Source: DASSWG01 sp041689995
Lineage (GTDB): Bacteria > Bacteroidota > Bacteroidia > Flavobacteriales > Flavobacteriaceae
Length of the DNA: 22,084 bases
Assembly (NCBI GenBank): GCA_041689995.1
Contig: JBDNFD010000112.1
Location: 1-22,084, forward strand
Direction: 5' to 3'
The translations under genes and the position numbers were made by a program. Shown here piece after piece: positions 1 to 7,080 of the stretch. The notes below the pieces were generated by a model. That model saw nothing but the letters and a program-made list of their open reading frames with translations, was not told where the DNA came from and made no database searches. Numbering within the stretch: position 1 is the first letter of the stretch; each line of letters starts with the position of its first letter.

Positions 1-2
1 AA

Positions 3-113
3 CTAATAGAATCAATTGATATTGAATGGATTACTTGCAGGATAATAGCAAATATGGAAGATTTTGGTTTTCTAACAAATACGCATGATTTTAAATATCA
101 AGCCGTTACGTAA
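3..113 (+). CDS. 3' end of an unidentified gene cut by the window edge
   Basis: One frame is open from the left edge for 36 codons and ends in TAA at 111-113. The peptide has a mixed, protein-like composition (it contains DIEWITCRIIANMEDFGF), but I cannot assign it to a family. The other two plus-strand frames stop almost at once (TAA/TAG at 4-9, TGA at 17-19). No gene is visible between this stop and the DUF302 gene that converges on it. It could be a chance open frame; the upstream sequence is needed to decide. Confidence 0.35.
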   Translation, partial: LIESIDIEWITCRIIANMEDFGFLTNTHDFKYQAVT

Positions 114-248
114 AATTAATCTGGTGCGAAACTTGAGTTATTAATAAAAGCAGGAAAGTAACCGCTATCGCCCAATGGATAATTCGGTAAATTTTCGAAT
201 ATTTTACAGTTTCCATGAGGTTCGCTTTAAACTTAAATTAATGTGTTT

Positions 249-638
249 CTATATATTTTGAATGACTTTGGCCAACTTCTTTTGAACATCCTTTGCAATT
301 TCTCCCAAGGAATCATTTTCTACTGCCATCATTGAGGCAGCAGGATCTACCGCCGAAACCTCAACAATACCCGGTTCTCGTTCCTGAACTATCACGTTGC
401 AAGGCAACATTGTCCCGATTTTGTTTTCAGCTTGAAGCGCTTTATATGCCATTTCTGGGCTGCAAGCGCCAAGAATGGTATAATTATAAAAGTCGGCGTC
501 CAATTTCTTTTTCAAGGTGGCTTTAATATCAATTTCGGTCAACACACCGAAACCTTCTTTCTTTAAAGCTGCCGTTGTTTTTTCGATGGCATCTTTAAAA
601 GTTGTGTTTTTTAAGGTGGTACTGATGTAGTAACTCAT
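249..638 (-). CDS. DUF302 domain protein
   Basis: This 129-residue protein matches the DUF302 fold, a small alpha/beta family of unproven biochemical role. It starts MSYYIST. A TLKKKLDADFYNYTILGAC stretch (about residues 41-59) is followed by the family hallmark, ACSPEMAYKALQAE and then GTMLPCNVIVQE (about 58-87). The length is that of a single complete domain. There is no signal peptide, so it is probably cytoplasmic. In Bacteroidota, DUF302 genes often sit near sulfide-oxidising and Crp/Fnr genes; that is general knowledge, and here a regulator of that type lies 7 kb away. A TATATTTG -7 element and a palindrome matching a Crp/Fnr site lie upstream and suggest activator control. The family call is firm; the function is unknown. 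Confidence 0.85.
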   Translation of the reverse strand: MSYYISTTLKNTTFKDAIEKTTAALKKEGFGVLTEIDIKATLKKKLDADFYNYTILGACSPEMAYKALQAENKIGTMLPCNVIVQEREPGIVEVSAVDPAASMMAVENDSLGEIAKDVQKKLAKVIQNI

Positions 639-675
639 GATTTCTGATTATTTAATTCACTTGAACAATATGGAA

Positions 676-683
676 CAAATATA
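676..683 (-). promoter_or_regulatory. -7 element of the DUF302 gene (TATATTTG)
   Basis: Read on the minus strand, TATATTTG fits the Bacteroidota -7 consensus TAnnTTTG exactly and lies 38 nt before the DUF302 start codon. No TTTG box lies at the usual distance of about 19 nt upstream, which fits a promoter needing an activator. The palindrome at 699-726 sits where a class II activator would bind. Confidence 0.6.
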
Positions 684-698
684 TGGTTGGAAAACGGG

Positions 699-726
699 AA
701 GTTCTGTAACAAAGATTACAGAACTT
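699..726. promoter_or_regulatory. Palindrome, candidate Crp/Fnr site upstream of DUF302
   Basis: AAGTTCTGTAA and TTACAGAACTT are perfect 11-bp arms around CAAAGA. The core reads GTAAC-AAAG-ATTAC and its centre (712.5) is 33 bp upstream of the centre of the -7 element, about -41 from the expected start of transcription. A similar core (GTAAC-TTTT-GTTAC) lies at the same distance from a -7-like element before the sulfide oxidoreductase remnant. An alternative is a terminator hairpin for the secreted-protein gene, which ends at 757; no clear T-run follows it on that strand, so I favour a binding site. Confidence 0.5.
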
Positions 727-756
727 GAGATTTTTCAATTTTTTAAATTATGTAGC

Positions 757-1344
757 TTATTTATTGGCCGGTGTAATCATAATATGTGAGCGATGCGTGC
801 CCGCCTCCATCAACCATGGCATTCCCGGAGTTTGTGGTTTTGTTGGCAAACCTGTACTCTCGCCCGTCATATAGGGTTTATAAATCACGTAGCGAATTCT
901 ACTGTTTTCAAGTTCCCCCGTCTGTGGATTGAGGTCTTCTTCTTCTGCCCCCAAAACGTAAACCATGGAAGGTTCCGCCGGCATTGTTAAAGTTCCCGCG
1001 TCTATTTCACTTTTTCTTACTGCCTGCTTTTCTTTATTGGATTTTCCTTCCGCAACCAAGGCCCTGCCCCTTGCCATAAAAGGTTCTAACTCTTCGTCAT
1101 AACATGCCACGCTTATCCCGGCTTTGTTGGGATCGTCTGCCAAGCAAATCATTCCGTTGGTTCCTTTTCGTAGCATAATGAGTTTTCCTTCGGGATTATA
1201 ACCAAGAACGGTAGCATTATCTCGGTACATTTCTGGGGCGGCCAAAACCGCGACCTTTATTTGTATCTCTTTTGGTAAAATTTTATTCTGTGAAAATGCG
1301 GAAAATGTAAATGCAAAAACGATAATAACCATTAAATTTTTCAT
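757..1344 (-). CDS. Secreted protein of unknown function
   Basis: This 195-residue protein begins with a clear signal peptide (MKNLMVIIVFAFTFSAFSQ, cleavage probably near residue 19), so it is exported. The mature part has no motif I recognise. It is rich in Pro, Gly, Met and Glu, has two cysteines in the middle (GMICLADD and SVACYDE) and ends THRSHIMITPANK. The middle of the chain (KSNKEKQAVRKSEIDAG) is charged and probably helical. It is separated by 118 bp from DUF302 downstream and 87 bp from the methyltransferase upstream, so cotranscription is possible but not shown. A TATCTTAG at 1371-1378, one mismatch from the -7 consensus, may be its own promoter. No function is proposed. Confidence 0.75.
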   Translation of the reverse strand: MKNLMVIIVFAFTFSAFSQNKILPKEIQIKVAVLAAPEMYRDNATVLGYNPEGKLIMLRKGTNGMICLADDPNKAGISVACYDEELEPFMARGRALVAEGKSNKEKQAVRKSEIDAGTLTMPAEPSMVYVLGAEEEDLNPQTGELENSRIRYVIYKPYMTGESTGLPTKPQTPGMPWLMEAGTHRSHIMITPANK

Positions 1345-1431
1345 AATCGGGTTTTTTATAAAATGAATGCCTAAGATACGGATTTTTGGAAGATTACACT
1401 CAAAATAGTGTCTAGTATATTTTCGTTAAAT

Positions 1432-2067
1432 TTATTCACCCCTCTTTATCATCTTTATAAAAAGTTCATTTCCGCCCCTCTGGGGAACCGAGTTATAAGC
1501 CATTTCCATTTTCTCAATTATAAATTTTTTTTCAAAAACAGAATGGTATTCCTGTTCATTTCCGCCAAATGGTGGCTTGTCTTTATTTAAGGGAATGTTG
1601 AAAAGCAGACCAACCAATTTCCCTTTTGGCTTTAATAATTCGTATATTTTCGCAACGTATTTTTCTCGAAACCTTGGATATTGTGCACAAAAGAAAGTCT
1701 GTTCCAGAATAAGATCATAGGTTTCATTTAAATCATAAAAATTGAGATGCAACAGATTTTCCTTCGGGAATAAAGGCACCCGCTTCAATAAGTTTTCAAG
1801 GGGAATTTTGGAAATATCAACGACCGAGACATTGGTGAAACCTTTTTTAAAAAGATATTCTGCCTCATGGGAATTACCGCCGCCAGGAATCAAAATTTTT
1901 AAATCCTTGTTTGAAAGCTGATCGATATATTCCTTTAAAGGAGTGGATATATCGCCGATATCCCAGCCTATTTGTCCATTTAAATATTTTTTGCTCCAGA
2001 ATAATTCGTTCAAATTTGAATCATCGATACACTTGTTTTTTGGATGTTCTATTTCCCTATTTTTCAT
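1432..2067 (-). CDS. TPMT-family SAM-dependent methyltransferase
   Basis: The product has about 211 residues and matches the thiopurine S-methyltransferase family, which transfers a methyl group from S-adenosylmethionine to sulfur, selenium, halide or related small acceptors. Visible landmarks are an N-terminal FWSKKYLNGQIGWDIG, the SAM-binding loop ILIPGGGNSHEAEYLFKKGF, the acidic VSVVDIS at the end of the next strand, LILEQTFFCA, and a C-terminal SVPQRGGNELFIKM typical of the bacterial members. An in-frame ATG lies 11 codons further upstream, but I prefer the ATG at 2067 because AAGGAAG precedes it and the extra residues lie inside the upstream gene. Its start overlaps the cytochrome gene end by 11 bp, so the two are probably cotranscribed. 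The acceptor cannot be told from sequence. Confidence 0.85.
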   Translation of the reverse strand: MKNREIEHPKNKCIDDSNLNELFWSKKYLNGQIGWDIGDISTPLKEYIDQLSNKDLKILIPGGGNSHEAEYLFKKGFTNVSVVDISKIPLENLLKRVPLFPKENLLHLNFYDLNETYDLILEQTFFCAQYPRFREKYVAKIYELLKPKGKLVGLLFNIPLNKDKPPFGGNEQEYHSVFEKKFIIEKMEMAYNSVPQRGGNELFIKMIKRGE

Positions 2068-2551
2068 TACTTCTTCCTTTCGTTTTAGGTTTTTCTCCAT
2101 GCATTTTGTTGAAATGTTCTTGAAACCATTCCGGTTCCTCTATTTCATTATCAAACATATATTCGGCAATTTTTCGAATGGTTGCTTCTGGATAAAATTG
2201 GTAAGGCATCAACCCGAATTTTTTGACCGCTCCCGGAATTTTGGAATTTTCTGCGGAAGGATTTTTCATCCATTCTACTACGGCATTTGTAAATTCTTCT
2301 TTGGAGGTATTTTCTGAAATATAATACATTTTCACAGCTATTAATGGAGGAGCGATCATTTTCTCCATAGAAGCTTTCGGATTGTGGCAGACATAGCAGT
2401 TGTTTTCCATCAGTTTTTTCCCCTGATTTTCCTGAATAATTCCTATTTCTTGGTAATCAGTACTTTCGGCCATTGCAAAATAGTTACTTTTGGTATCTGT
2501 GTTGCAGGCAGAAAACAGCAATACCAGATAAAGTGTGGTCCATGTTTTCAT
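2057..2551 (-). CDS. Cytochrome c-type lipoprotein
   Basis: This 164-residue protein has a short signal sequence ending in a lipobox (LLFSAC, lipidated Cys16), so it is anchored in a membrane facing the periplasm. A single haem-binding motif CYVCH is at residues 52-56, and Met115 in FGLMPYQF is a plausible sixth ligand. This gives one class I-like cytochrome c domain, and the length fits. The C-terminal tail is highly charged (EKPKTKGRSNEK) and overlaps the start of the methyltransferase gene. It is probably a small electron carrier; its partner is not encoded nearby. No good -7 element was found upstream. Confidence 0.85.
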   Translation of the reverse strand: MKTWTTLYLVLLFSACNTDTKSNYFAMAESTDYQEIGIIQENQGKKLMENNCYVCHNPKASMEKMIAPPLIAVKMYYISENTSKEEFTNAVVEWMKNPSAENSKIPGAVKKFGLMPYQFYPEATIRKIAEYMFDNEIEEPEWFQEHFNKMHGEKPKTKGRSNEK

Positions 2552-2840
2552 TAGTTTGGCTTTTGAGGTAAATACTTCAAAAAAACCCGTGCAATGGCAG
2601 TATTTGCCTTGAAAATATTCTTGTTGCTTTGATATGTAACAATTTTTTGCACGATTGTTTGATAAACGAAAATACCAAATTTAAACCAGATATTCACTGA
2701 TCTACAAATTGGAGAATAGAAAGATTTGATTTGTGCTTTCATCAGGATTGGCATTTCATTTTGCACGATGAGCTGTACAAGCGATTTTCACGATGAAATT
2801 CCCTATCTTTAATCTTTCTACTGATGGAAATTATCCGTGC

Positions 2841-2888
2841 ATGAATTTTAGCCAATTAAAATATATAATTGCCGTAGATCGCCATTGA
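2841..2888 (+). pseudogene. Remnant start of a LysR-type regulator
   Basis: An ATG at 2841 opens MNFSQLKYIIAVDRH and then TGA. This is the first part of a LysR-type DNA-binding domain and closely parallels the start of the LysR pseudogene at 4678 (MNFQQLKYIISVDKY). The remainder of the gene is gone: within the same few bases the sequence becomes the end of a SulP transporter in another frame. A possible -7 element, TATCTTTA at 2804-2811, suggests that the old regulator promoter is still present. The 289 bp before this ATG (2552-2840) hold no convincing gene. Confidence 0.7.
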
Positions 2889-3360
2889 AATTGGAATCGT
2901 CCTTTCCAGTTTTGTACTAATGAAAAGAATGAGCGATGCCACTACCGTTCAAGTTGCTAACGATCTGTTTAATACTCAGTACAATCATCCCGAAGAAATA
3001 TTTGATGACGAGCTTCCTATGTTGCCCAAAGGCGTAACCATGTATGAAATTCATGGGCCTCTGTTTTTTGGGGCGACACAGACTTTTCAAGATACCATGA
3101 CCCGCCTTCCGGATCAACCAAAAGTATTGATTTTTAGAATGCGTCACGTTCCCTTTATTGATGCCACAGGTATATATAGACTATTAGAGATCATCAAGAA
3201 ATCTATTGATCAGAATACCCATATTGTATTATCAGGTGTAAATAACAAGGTATTGTTCGATTTGGAAAAAGCAGGTATCTATTCCATCCTTCACAAGGAA
3301 AATATTACCTCGAGTATCGAAATGGCGGCGGAAAGAGCAAAACATATTACCCAAAATTAA
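2878..3360 (+). pseudogene. C-terminal fragment of a SulP anion transporter (STAS domain)
   Basis: From 2878 the frame reads IAIEIGIVLSSFVLMKRMSD, the conserved last-membrane-segment region of SulP sulfate/bicarbonate permeases, and continues into a complete STAS domain with the signature FIDATGIYRLLE. Only about 160 of the roughly 550-600 residues of the family remain; the transport domain is absent. An ATG at 2920 could begin a 146-residue protein consisting mostly of the STAS domain, so the piece may still be translated, but it cannot transport. The 5' junction is with the LysR remnant. A stand-alone STAS regulator is unlikely because the transmembrane-linker sequence is retained. Confidence 0.8.
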
Positions 3361-3404
3361 TTTTTTTAAAAAAAACCAAAAAATTTCTTCGCCATATAAA
3401 ATCT

Positions 3405-3424
3405 ATATTGTAATATTGCAATAT
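3405..3424. promoter_or_regulatory. Candidate ArsR operator overlapping the arsR promoter
   Basis: ATATTGCAATAT (3413-3424) is a perfect 12-bp palindrome, and another ATATTG lies just before it at 3405-3410. TAATATTG (3411-3418), one mismatch from the TAnnTTTG -7 consensus, falls inside it, 21 nt before the arsR start codon. ArsR/SmtB repressors usually bind short A+T-rich palindromes over their own promoter, so autorepression relieved by arsenite is the simple reading. Confidence 0.55.
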
Positions 3425-3438
3425 AATTATGTATCTAT

Positions 3439-3765
3439 ATGAAAAAGAAAGAATATACCCGAGAACAGATTGAGATCTCTTCGCTTATGAAGGTCTTAGG
3501 TCATCCAGCCAGAGTTGCAATTTTGGAACATCTGCTAGAGGTAAAGGAATGTATCTGCGGTCAGATCGTTGATTTACTTCCTCTCGCCCAGCCCACAGTT
3601 TCTTTACATTTAAAGGAATTGCGAAATGCTAGACTTATCAAAGGTTCTGTGGAAGGAAATACAATCTGTTATTGCTTAGATGAAACAGGAGTTGAAAGAC
3701 TCTCGAACTATTTTGACCGAGCAAAAGAAATATTGAAAAACAAAAACATCTGCTGTCAATATTAA
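3439..3765 (+). CDS. arsR: ArsR/SmtB-family repressor
   Basis: This 108-residue winged-helix repressor carries the typical MKVLGHPARVAILEHLL helix pair (about residues 17-33) and the recognition helix region QPTVSLHLKELRNARLI (about 51-67), followed by the wing with GNTICYCLD. Cys38 and Cys40 in ECICGQIV match the position of the arsenite-sensing cysteines in alpha-3 of classical ArsR. Cys77, Cys79, Cys105 and Cys106 are further possible metal ligands. The arsenite methyltransferase gene starts 11 bp downstream, so the two form an operon, and the repressor most likely controls both through the palindrome over its promoter. Arsenite is the inferred inducer; another thiophilic metal cannot be excluded. 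Confidence 0.9.
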   Translation: MKKKEYTREQIEISSLMKVLGHPARVAILEHLLEVKECICGQIVDLLPLAQPTVSLHLKELRNARLIKGSVEGNTICYCLDETGVERLSNYFDRAKEILKNKNICCQY

Positions 3766-3776
3766 AATTAAACAAA

Positions 3777-4613
3777 ATGACAAACGAAGCACAAATAAAG
3801 GAAATGGTAAAGCAAAAATACAGTGAAATCGCTTTACAAGAAAAAGAGACCAACCAATCCTCTTGCTGTGGCGCAGGAAGCTGTTCCACCGAAATCTATA
3901 ATATCATGTCTGATGATTATACTACAATGGAAGGCTACAATCCAGATGCGGATTTGGGCTTGGGCTGTGGTCTGCCAACGCAATTCGCAAAGATTAAAAA
4001 AGGAGATGCAGTAATCGACTTGGGTAGTGGTGCTGGAAATGATTGTTTTATTGCAAGAGTGGAAACCGGAGAAACCGGAAAGGTAATCGGTATTGATTTT
4101 ACGCCAACAATGATTGATAAAGCACGTGTAAATGCCGAAAAATTAGGCATGAACAATGTTGAATTCCGTTTAGGTGATATCGAGAACATGCCGATAACCT
4201 CAGAAGTGGCCGATGTTGTTGTGAGCAATTGTGTATTGAATCTCGTTCCAAACAAAAGAGCGGTATTCCAGGATATATTCCGTGTACTGAAAACAGGTGG
4301 ACATTTCAGTATTTCGGATATTGTTTTGACAGGTGAGCTTCCAGAAAAAATCAAATCCGCTGCAGAGATGTATGCTGGCTGCGTTGCAAGTGCTATCGAT
4401 AAAAATGAATATTTGGGTTATATAAAAGAAACGGGATTTGAAAACATTACGATCCAAAAGGAAAAAGCCATCATTGTTCCAGACGATATTCTAAAAGATT
4501 ATTTAGATGAAGCAGAAATAGCAGTATATAAAAGCAGTCCGACGGTAATTTACAGTATTACAGTTTATGCGGAAAAGCCATCATGTTGTGCTCCAACGAG
4601 CGGGTGTTGTTGA
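3777..4613 (+). CDS. arsM: Arsenite S-adenosylmethionine methyltransferase ArsM
   Basis: This 278-residue enzyme methylates arsenite stepwise with S-adenosylmethionine, giving methylated and partly volatile arsenicals. The SAM-binding motif is VIDLGSGAGNDCFIA (about residues 79-93) with acidic GIDFTP downstream. The family's conserved cysteines are present: Cys64 in GLGCGLP, Cys152 in SNCVLNL and Cys202 in AGCVASA. Additional cysteines form an N-terminal SSCCGAGSC cluster (29-36) and a C-terminal SCCAPTSGCC tail (269-278), which may help capture As(III). It follows arsR by 11 bp. No arsenite efflux gene or arsenate reductase is visible here, so methylation is the only local resistance step. 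The gene appears intact. Confidence 0.95.
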   Translation: MTNEAQIKEMVKQKYSEIALQEKETNQSSCCGAGSCSTEIYNIMSDDYTTMEGYNPDADLGLGCGLPTQFAKIKKGDAVIDLGSGAGNDCFIARVETGETGKVIGIDFTPTMIDKARVNAEKLGMNNVEFRLGDIENMPITSEVADVVVSNCVLNLVPNKRAVFQDIFRVLKTGGHFSISDIVLTGELPEKIKSAAEMYAGCVASAIDKNEYLGYIKETGFENITIQKEKAIIVPDDILKDYLDEAEIAVYKSSPTVIYSITVYAEKPSCCAPTSGCC

Positions 4614-4625
4614 AATGGCTTTTCC
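4571..4625. repeat. Inverted repeat around the Cys-rich end of arsM
   Basis: GGAAAAGCCAT (4571-4581) and ATGGCTTTTCC (4615-4625) are perfect 11-bp inverted arms separated by 33 bp. The loop encodes the terminal Cys-rich tail and the stop codon. It could act as an RNA hairpin at the end of the arsR-arsM transcript, although no T-run follows. Confidence 0.45.
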
Positions 4626-4677
4626 ATTCTTAGATAAATCGTATTTTTATAAAAGTTTTAAAACGAAATAGAAAACG

Positions 4678-5305
4678 ATGAATTTCCAACAATTGAAATA
4701 CATTATTTCCGTAGATAAATATCAAAATTTTTCGCGCGCTGCTGAGGATTGTGATATAGCACAATCCACCTTGAGTAGGGAAATCCAGCGGTTGGAACAG
4801 GATTCGATATTATGATATTCGACCGTACACGGCATCCCGTGATACCTACAATGAAGGGGATTGACTTAATTGAACAGGCTAGGATAATCCTCAAAGAAGA
4901 AGAGTGCTTTATTTCTATTGCCGAAAAGAAAAAAAATCGACCCAGTGGTAATTTTAGACTTGGCATCCTCGCCAGTTTGGCTCCATATCTTATTCCTTTG
5001 TTTACTGATCGGATTACTAAAAAATATCCTGAGCTAAATCTGAACATCTTTGAAATGGGAATTGCAGAGATGATAGAGCGTTTTGAAAATGATTCTCTTG
5101 ATGGTGCTATCTCTATCGCTCCTTTCAGGAAGGAAGGTTTTTATGAAACCCCGCTCTTTTAAGAGGAATTTGTGCTTTACGTGGGCCGCAATCATAGACT
5201 TTCCAATTTGTCAAGCATAAACTGGACAGATATTCCTTTAAACGAATTGATTCTTCCGGAGGGAATGAAATCGTATTTTTTGGATCAAAAACCAAATCTC
5301 CTAGA
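4678..5305 (+). pseudogene. LysR-type regulator, frameshifted, nonsense and truncated
   Basis: The start MNFQQLKYIISVDKYQNFS and the following AQSTLSREIQRLEQ form a standard LysR winged-helix domain. After codon 41 a one-base loss at about 4801-4803 moves the frame: IMIFDRTRHPVIPTMKG continues in frame from 4812 together with the start of the effector domain (FRLGILASLAPYLIP). An in-frame TAA at 5160-5162 then breaks PLF-EEFVLYVGRNHR. Homology ends at about 5300, where the sequence becomes the end of a CzcA fragment read on the other strand. About 210 of some 300 residues are left. Three independent lesions make this a dead gene. What it regulated is unknown. Confidence 0.85.
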
Positions 5306-6253
5306 TCCTGAAATCTGTGCAACCCTGTCCTGCACCGCCTTAATTACTTCATTTGAGTTTCCGTCTTTGAGCATCATTACCTGTCCCAAGATTTTTTCAC
5401 CTTCCCCGTTTCCGGTAATTGCACCAAAGCGAGGCGCACTTCCAAATTGGACTTTCGCGATGTCCTTGACATAAATTGGAAAGCCATTTTCGTTTTTTAC
5501 TACAATATTTCCAATATCTTCCAAAGAGGAAATCAAACCTTCACCACGAATAAAGCATGCCTGGTTTTCCTTTTCAATATAACCACCTCCGGAGATGCTG
5601 TTGTTTTTTTCCAACGCTGTAAATACTTCTGAAGCTGTGATATTCATAGCGTTAAGCTTGTGGGTATTTATGGCAACTTCATATTGTTTTAAATGCCCAC
5701 CCCAAGTGTTTACCTCAACTACACCCGGAATTCCGGAGAGCTGTCTTTTAATGATCCAATCTTGAATTGTGCGAAGTTCAGTGGTTGAGTATTTATCTTC
5801 ATAACCCGGTTTTACATCGAGAATATATTGATAGATTTCGCCCAGTCCCGTAGTAATCGGACCCATTTGAGGAGTGCCAAAACCTTGAGGAATGTTTTCT
5901 GTGGCAGACTTTATCTTTTCCGCAATAAGCTGCCGTGGCAAATACGTACCCATGCTTTCTTCGAAAACGATAGTAACGACCGAAAGACCGAACTTTGAAG
6001 TAGAACGGATTTCCATCACGCCAGGCAAATTGGCCATTTCCAGTTCTACGGGATAGGTGATAAATTGCTCCATATCCTCCGTGGAAAGATTGCGGGAAGT
6101 GGTAATTACCTGTACCTGATTATTTGTAACATCGGGAACAGCGCCAATAGATAGTTGGGTGAGTGAAAATACGCCAAAGCCTATTAGGAAGAGTGTGAAC
6201 AAACCAATAATCAGTTTATTCTTAATGCTGAATTGAATTATTTTTGTTAGCAT
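5285..6253 (-). pseudogene. Truncated CzcA/CusA-type heavy-metal RND efflux pump
   Basis: The gene starts at MLTKIIQFSIKNK (ATG at 6253; an upstream in-frame ATG at 6307 lacks family support). It has the first membrane helix (LIIGLFTLFLIGFGVFSL) and the HME-RND signature GAVPDVTNNQVQVIT, then reads through the first porter subdomains to DGNSNEVIKAVQDRVAQIS. The homology stops there, at about residue 316 of more than 1000, and the frame closes after a few foreign residues at 5285. The proton-relay helices are missing, so it cannot pump. The break coincides with the end of the LysR pseudogene on the opposite strand, so one deletion probably removed the rest of both. The small His-rich gene lies 147 bp upstream. 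Confidence 0.85.
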
Positions 6254-6400
6254 AGCTAAAATTAAAGTTTGTTTTTCCACAGAAAAAGCTGTCGAAAAAT
6301 GAAACAATGGAATTGTTTGTAACCGTCCCGAAGCCTGGAACAGTAAACGAAGACCTCAAAAGATTTGGAACTAAAGTGTTTCCAAATAGGGCCTATTTAG

Positions 6401-6799
6401 TTACGCAAATTTTGGGGGTTGGAAAATAGAAACCTTTTCCAAAGAAGAATATAAGTTTTGATAATAAAACGTGTGGGAATTGTGAATGTACACTTCCGCT
6501 TTTAAAATTGGAATTTCATAAGGTATAAGAAGGATATCTGTCATCGCATGATGGCAAGAAATATGCTGAAAAGGAAGCTCTTCGTGTTCCTGCTCCTCCT
6601 CGTTGTGATTTTTTTGATGTTCAGCTTTTAGGGAACCGTAATGCTTTTCAAAAAAGGTGGAAAAATCGTCGCCGTAATTTTCAGAATGATATTCCGCTTG
6701 CTGCACTAAACGTCCTAGAAGAAAAATATCAGTCATACCCATGCCTGCGCTTTGAAAAAAAACGAAGAATGAAAGTAATATGGCGATAATTGTTTTCAT
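6401..6799 (-). CDS. Small exported His-rich protein of metal-efflux operons
   Basis: This 132-residue protein has an N-terminal signal or anchor helix (MKTIIAILLSFFVFFQSAG) and several His/Glu-rich patches: FEKHYGSLKAEHQKNHNEEEQEHEE (about residues 50-74) and QHISCHHAMTDI (about 78-89). It ends in a PPKFA motif. Proteins of this build commonly precede CzcA/CusA-type pump genes in Flavobacteria, and here it does lie directly upstream of the truncated pump. A role in binding a divalent metal in the periplasm is an inference from composition and position. The gene itself is intact although its pump is broken. Confidence 0.7.
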   Translation of the reverse strand: MKTIIAILLSFFVFFQSAGMGMTDIFLLGRLVQQAEYHSENYGDDFSTFFEKHYGSLKAEHQKNHNEEEQEHEELPFQHISCHHAMTDILLIPYEIPILKAEVYIHNSHTFYYQNLYSSLEKVSIFQPPKFA

Positions 6800-6806
6800 G
6801 AAAAAT

Positions 6807-6814
6807 CAAAAATA
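6807..6814 (-). promoter_or_regulatory. -7 element for the His-rich/czcA operon (TATTTTTG)
   Basis: On the minus strand TATTTTTG matches TAnnTTTG and lies 7 nt before the start codon of the His-rich gene, so any leader would be very short. No clean TTTG box is seen 19 nt further up. Confidence 0.35.
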
Positions 6815-6851
6815 GATAAAAAATTCAGAATAAAGACTGATTAATATCAAC

Positions 6852-6992
6852 CTAATATCCTATTTCACGGGTTCCTCCATGTCCGCCGGCAACAATGAAC
6901 ATTATCTTAATGCTCAAATAGATAAACTTAAAAAATTGCACGATGGGGTTCATCATAAAAAATCGTTTGGTATTTGAAATTCTTTTGGTCAT
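6852..6992 (-). CDS. Small membrane protein with an AGGHGGTRE tail
   Basis: This 46-codon frame begins MTKRISNTKRFF, has a hydrophobic helix (IVQFFKFIYLSIKIMFIVA) and ends AGGHGGTREIGY. A start at the internal Met-Met (6956) would give 34 residues. Basic residues before the helix predict an inside N-terminus. The Gly/His-rich tail after one helix looks selected rather than random, and I believe similar small proteins occur in Flavobacteria, but I cannot name a family. It lies alone between the His-rich gene and the sulfide oxidoreductase remnant. Function unknown; the start is uncertain. Confidence 0.5.
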   Translation of the reverse strand: MTKRISNTKRFFMMNPIVQFFKFIYLSIKIMFIVAGGHGGTREIGY

Positions 6993-7080
6993 TACGAACT
7001 ATTTAATGTTGTTTTTAAATTTATTGATAGTCCATTTAAGGAAATAATAATAAGCTATCCTTTACGGCTGTGGTATAGAT

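Noticed and set aside
1476..1500. CCCCTCTGGGGAACCGAG in the methyltransferase gene, similar to the G-run repeat in mfd
   Set aside because: The residues it encodes (VPQRGGNE) are the normal C-terminal motif of the TPMT family, so the DNA likeness is probably coincidence.
2551..2766. A 71-codon minus-strand open frame upstream of the cytochrome gene
   Set aside because: The composition is unlike a protein family I know and it has no ribosome-binding site that I can see. It covers what is probably the leader of the cytochrome gene.
2920..3360. A stand-alone STAS-domain anti-sigma antagonist
   Set aside because: The sequence before the domain (AIEIGIVLSSF, then LMKRMSD) is the transporter's last membrane segment and linker, so this is a SulP fragment.
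6308..6430. A 40-codon plus-strand frame starting MELFVTVPKPG
   Set aside because: It runs into the end of the His-rich gene on the other strand and resembles no family; a chance frame is more likely, although a gene remnant cannot be excluded.
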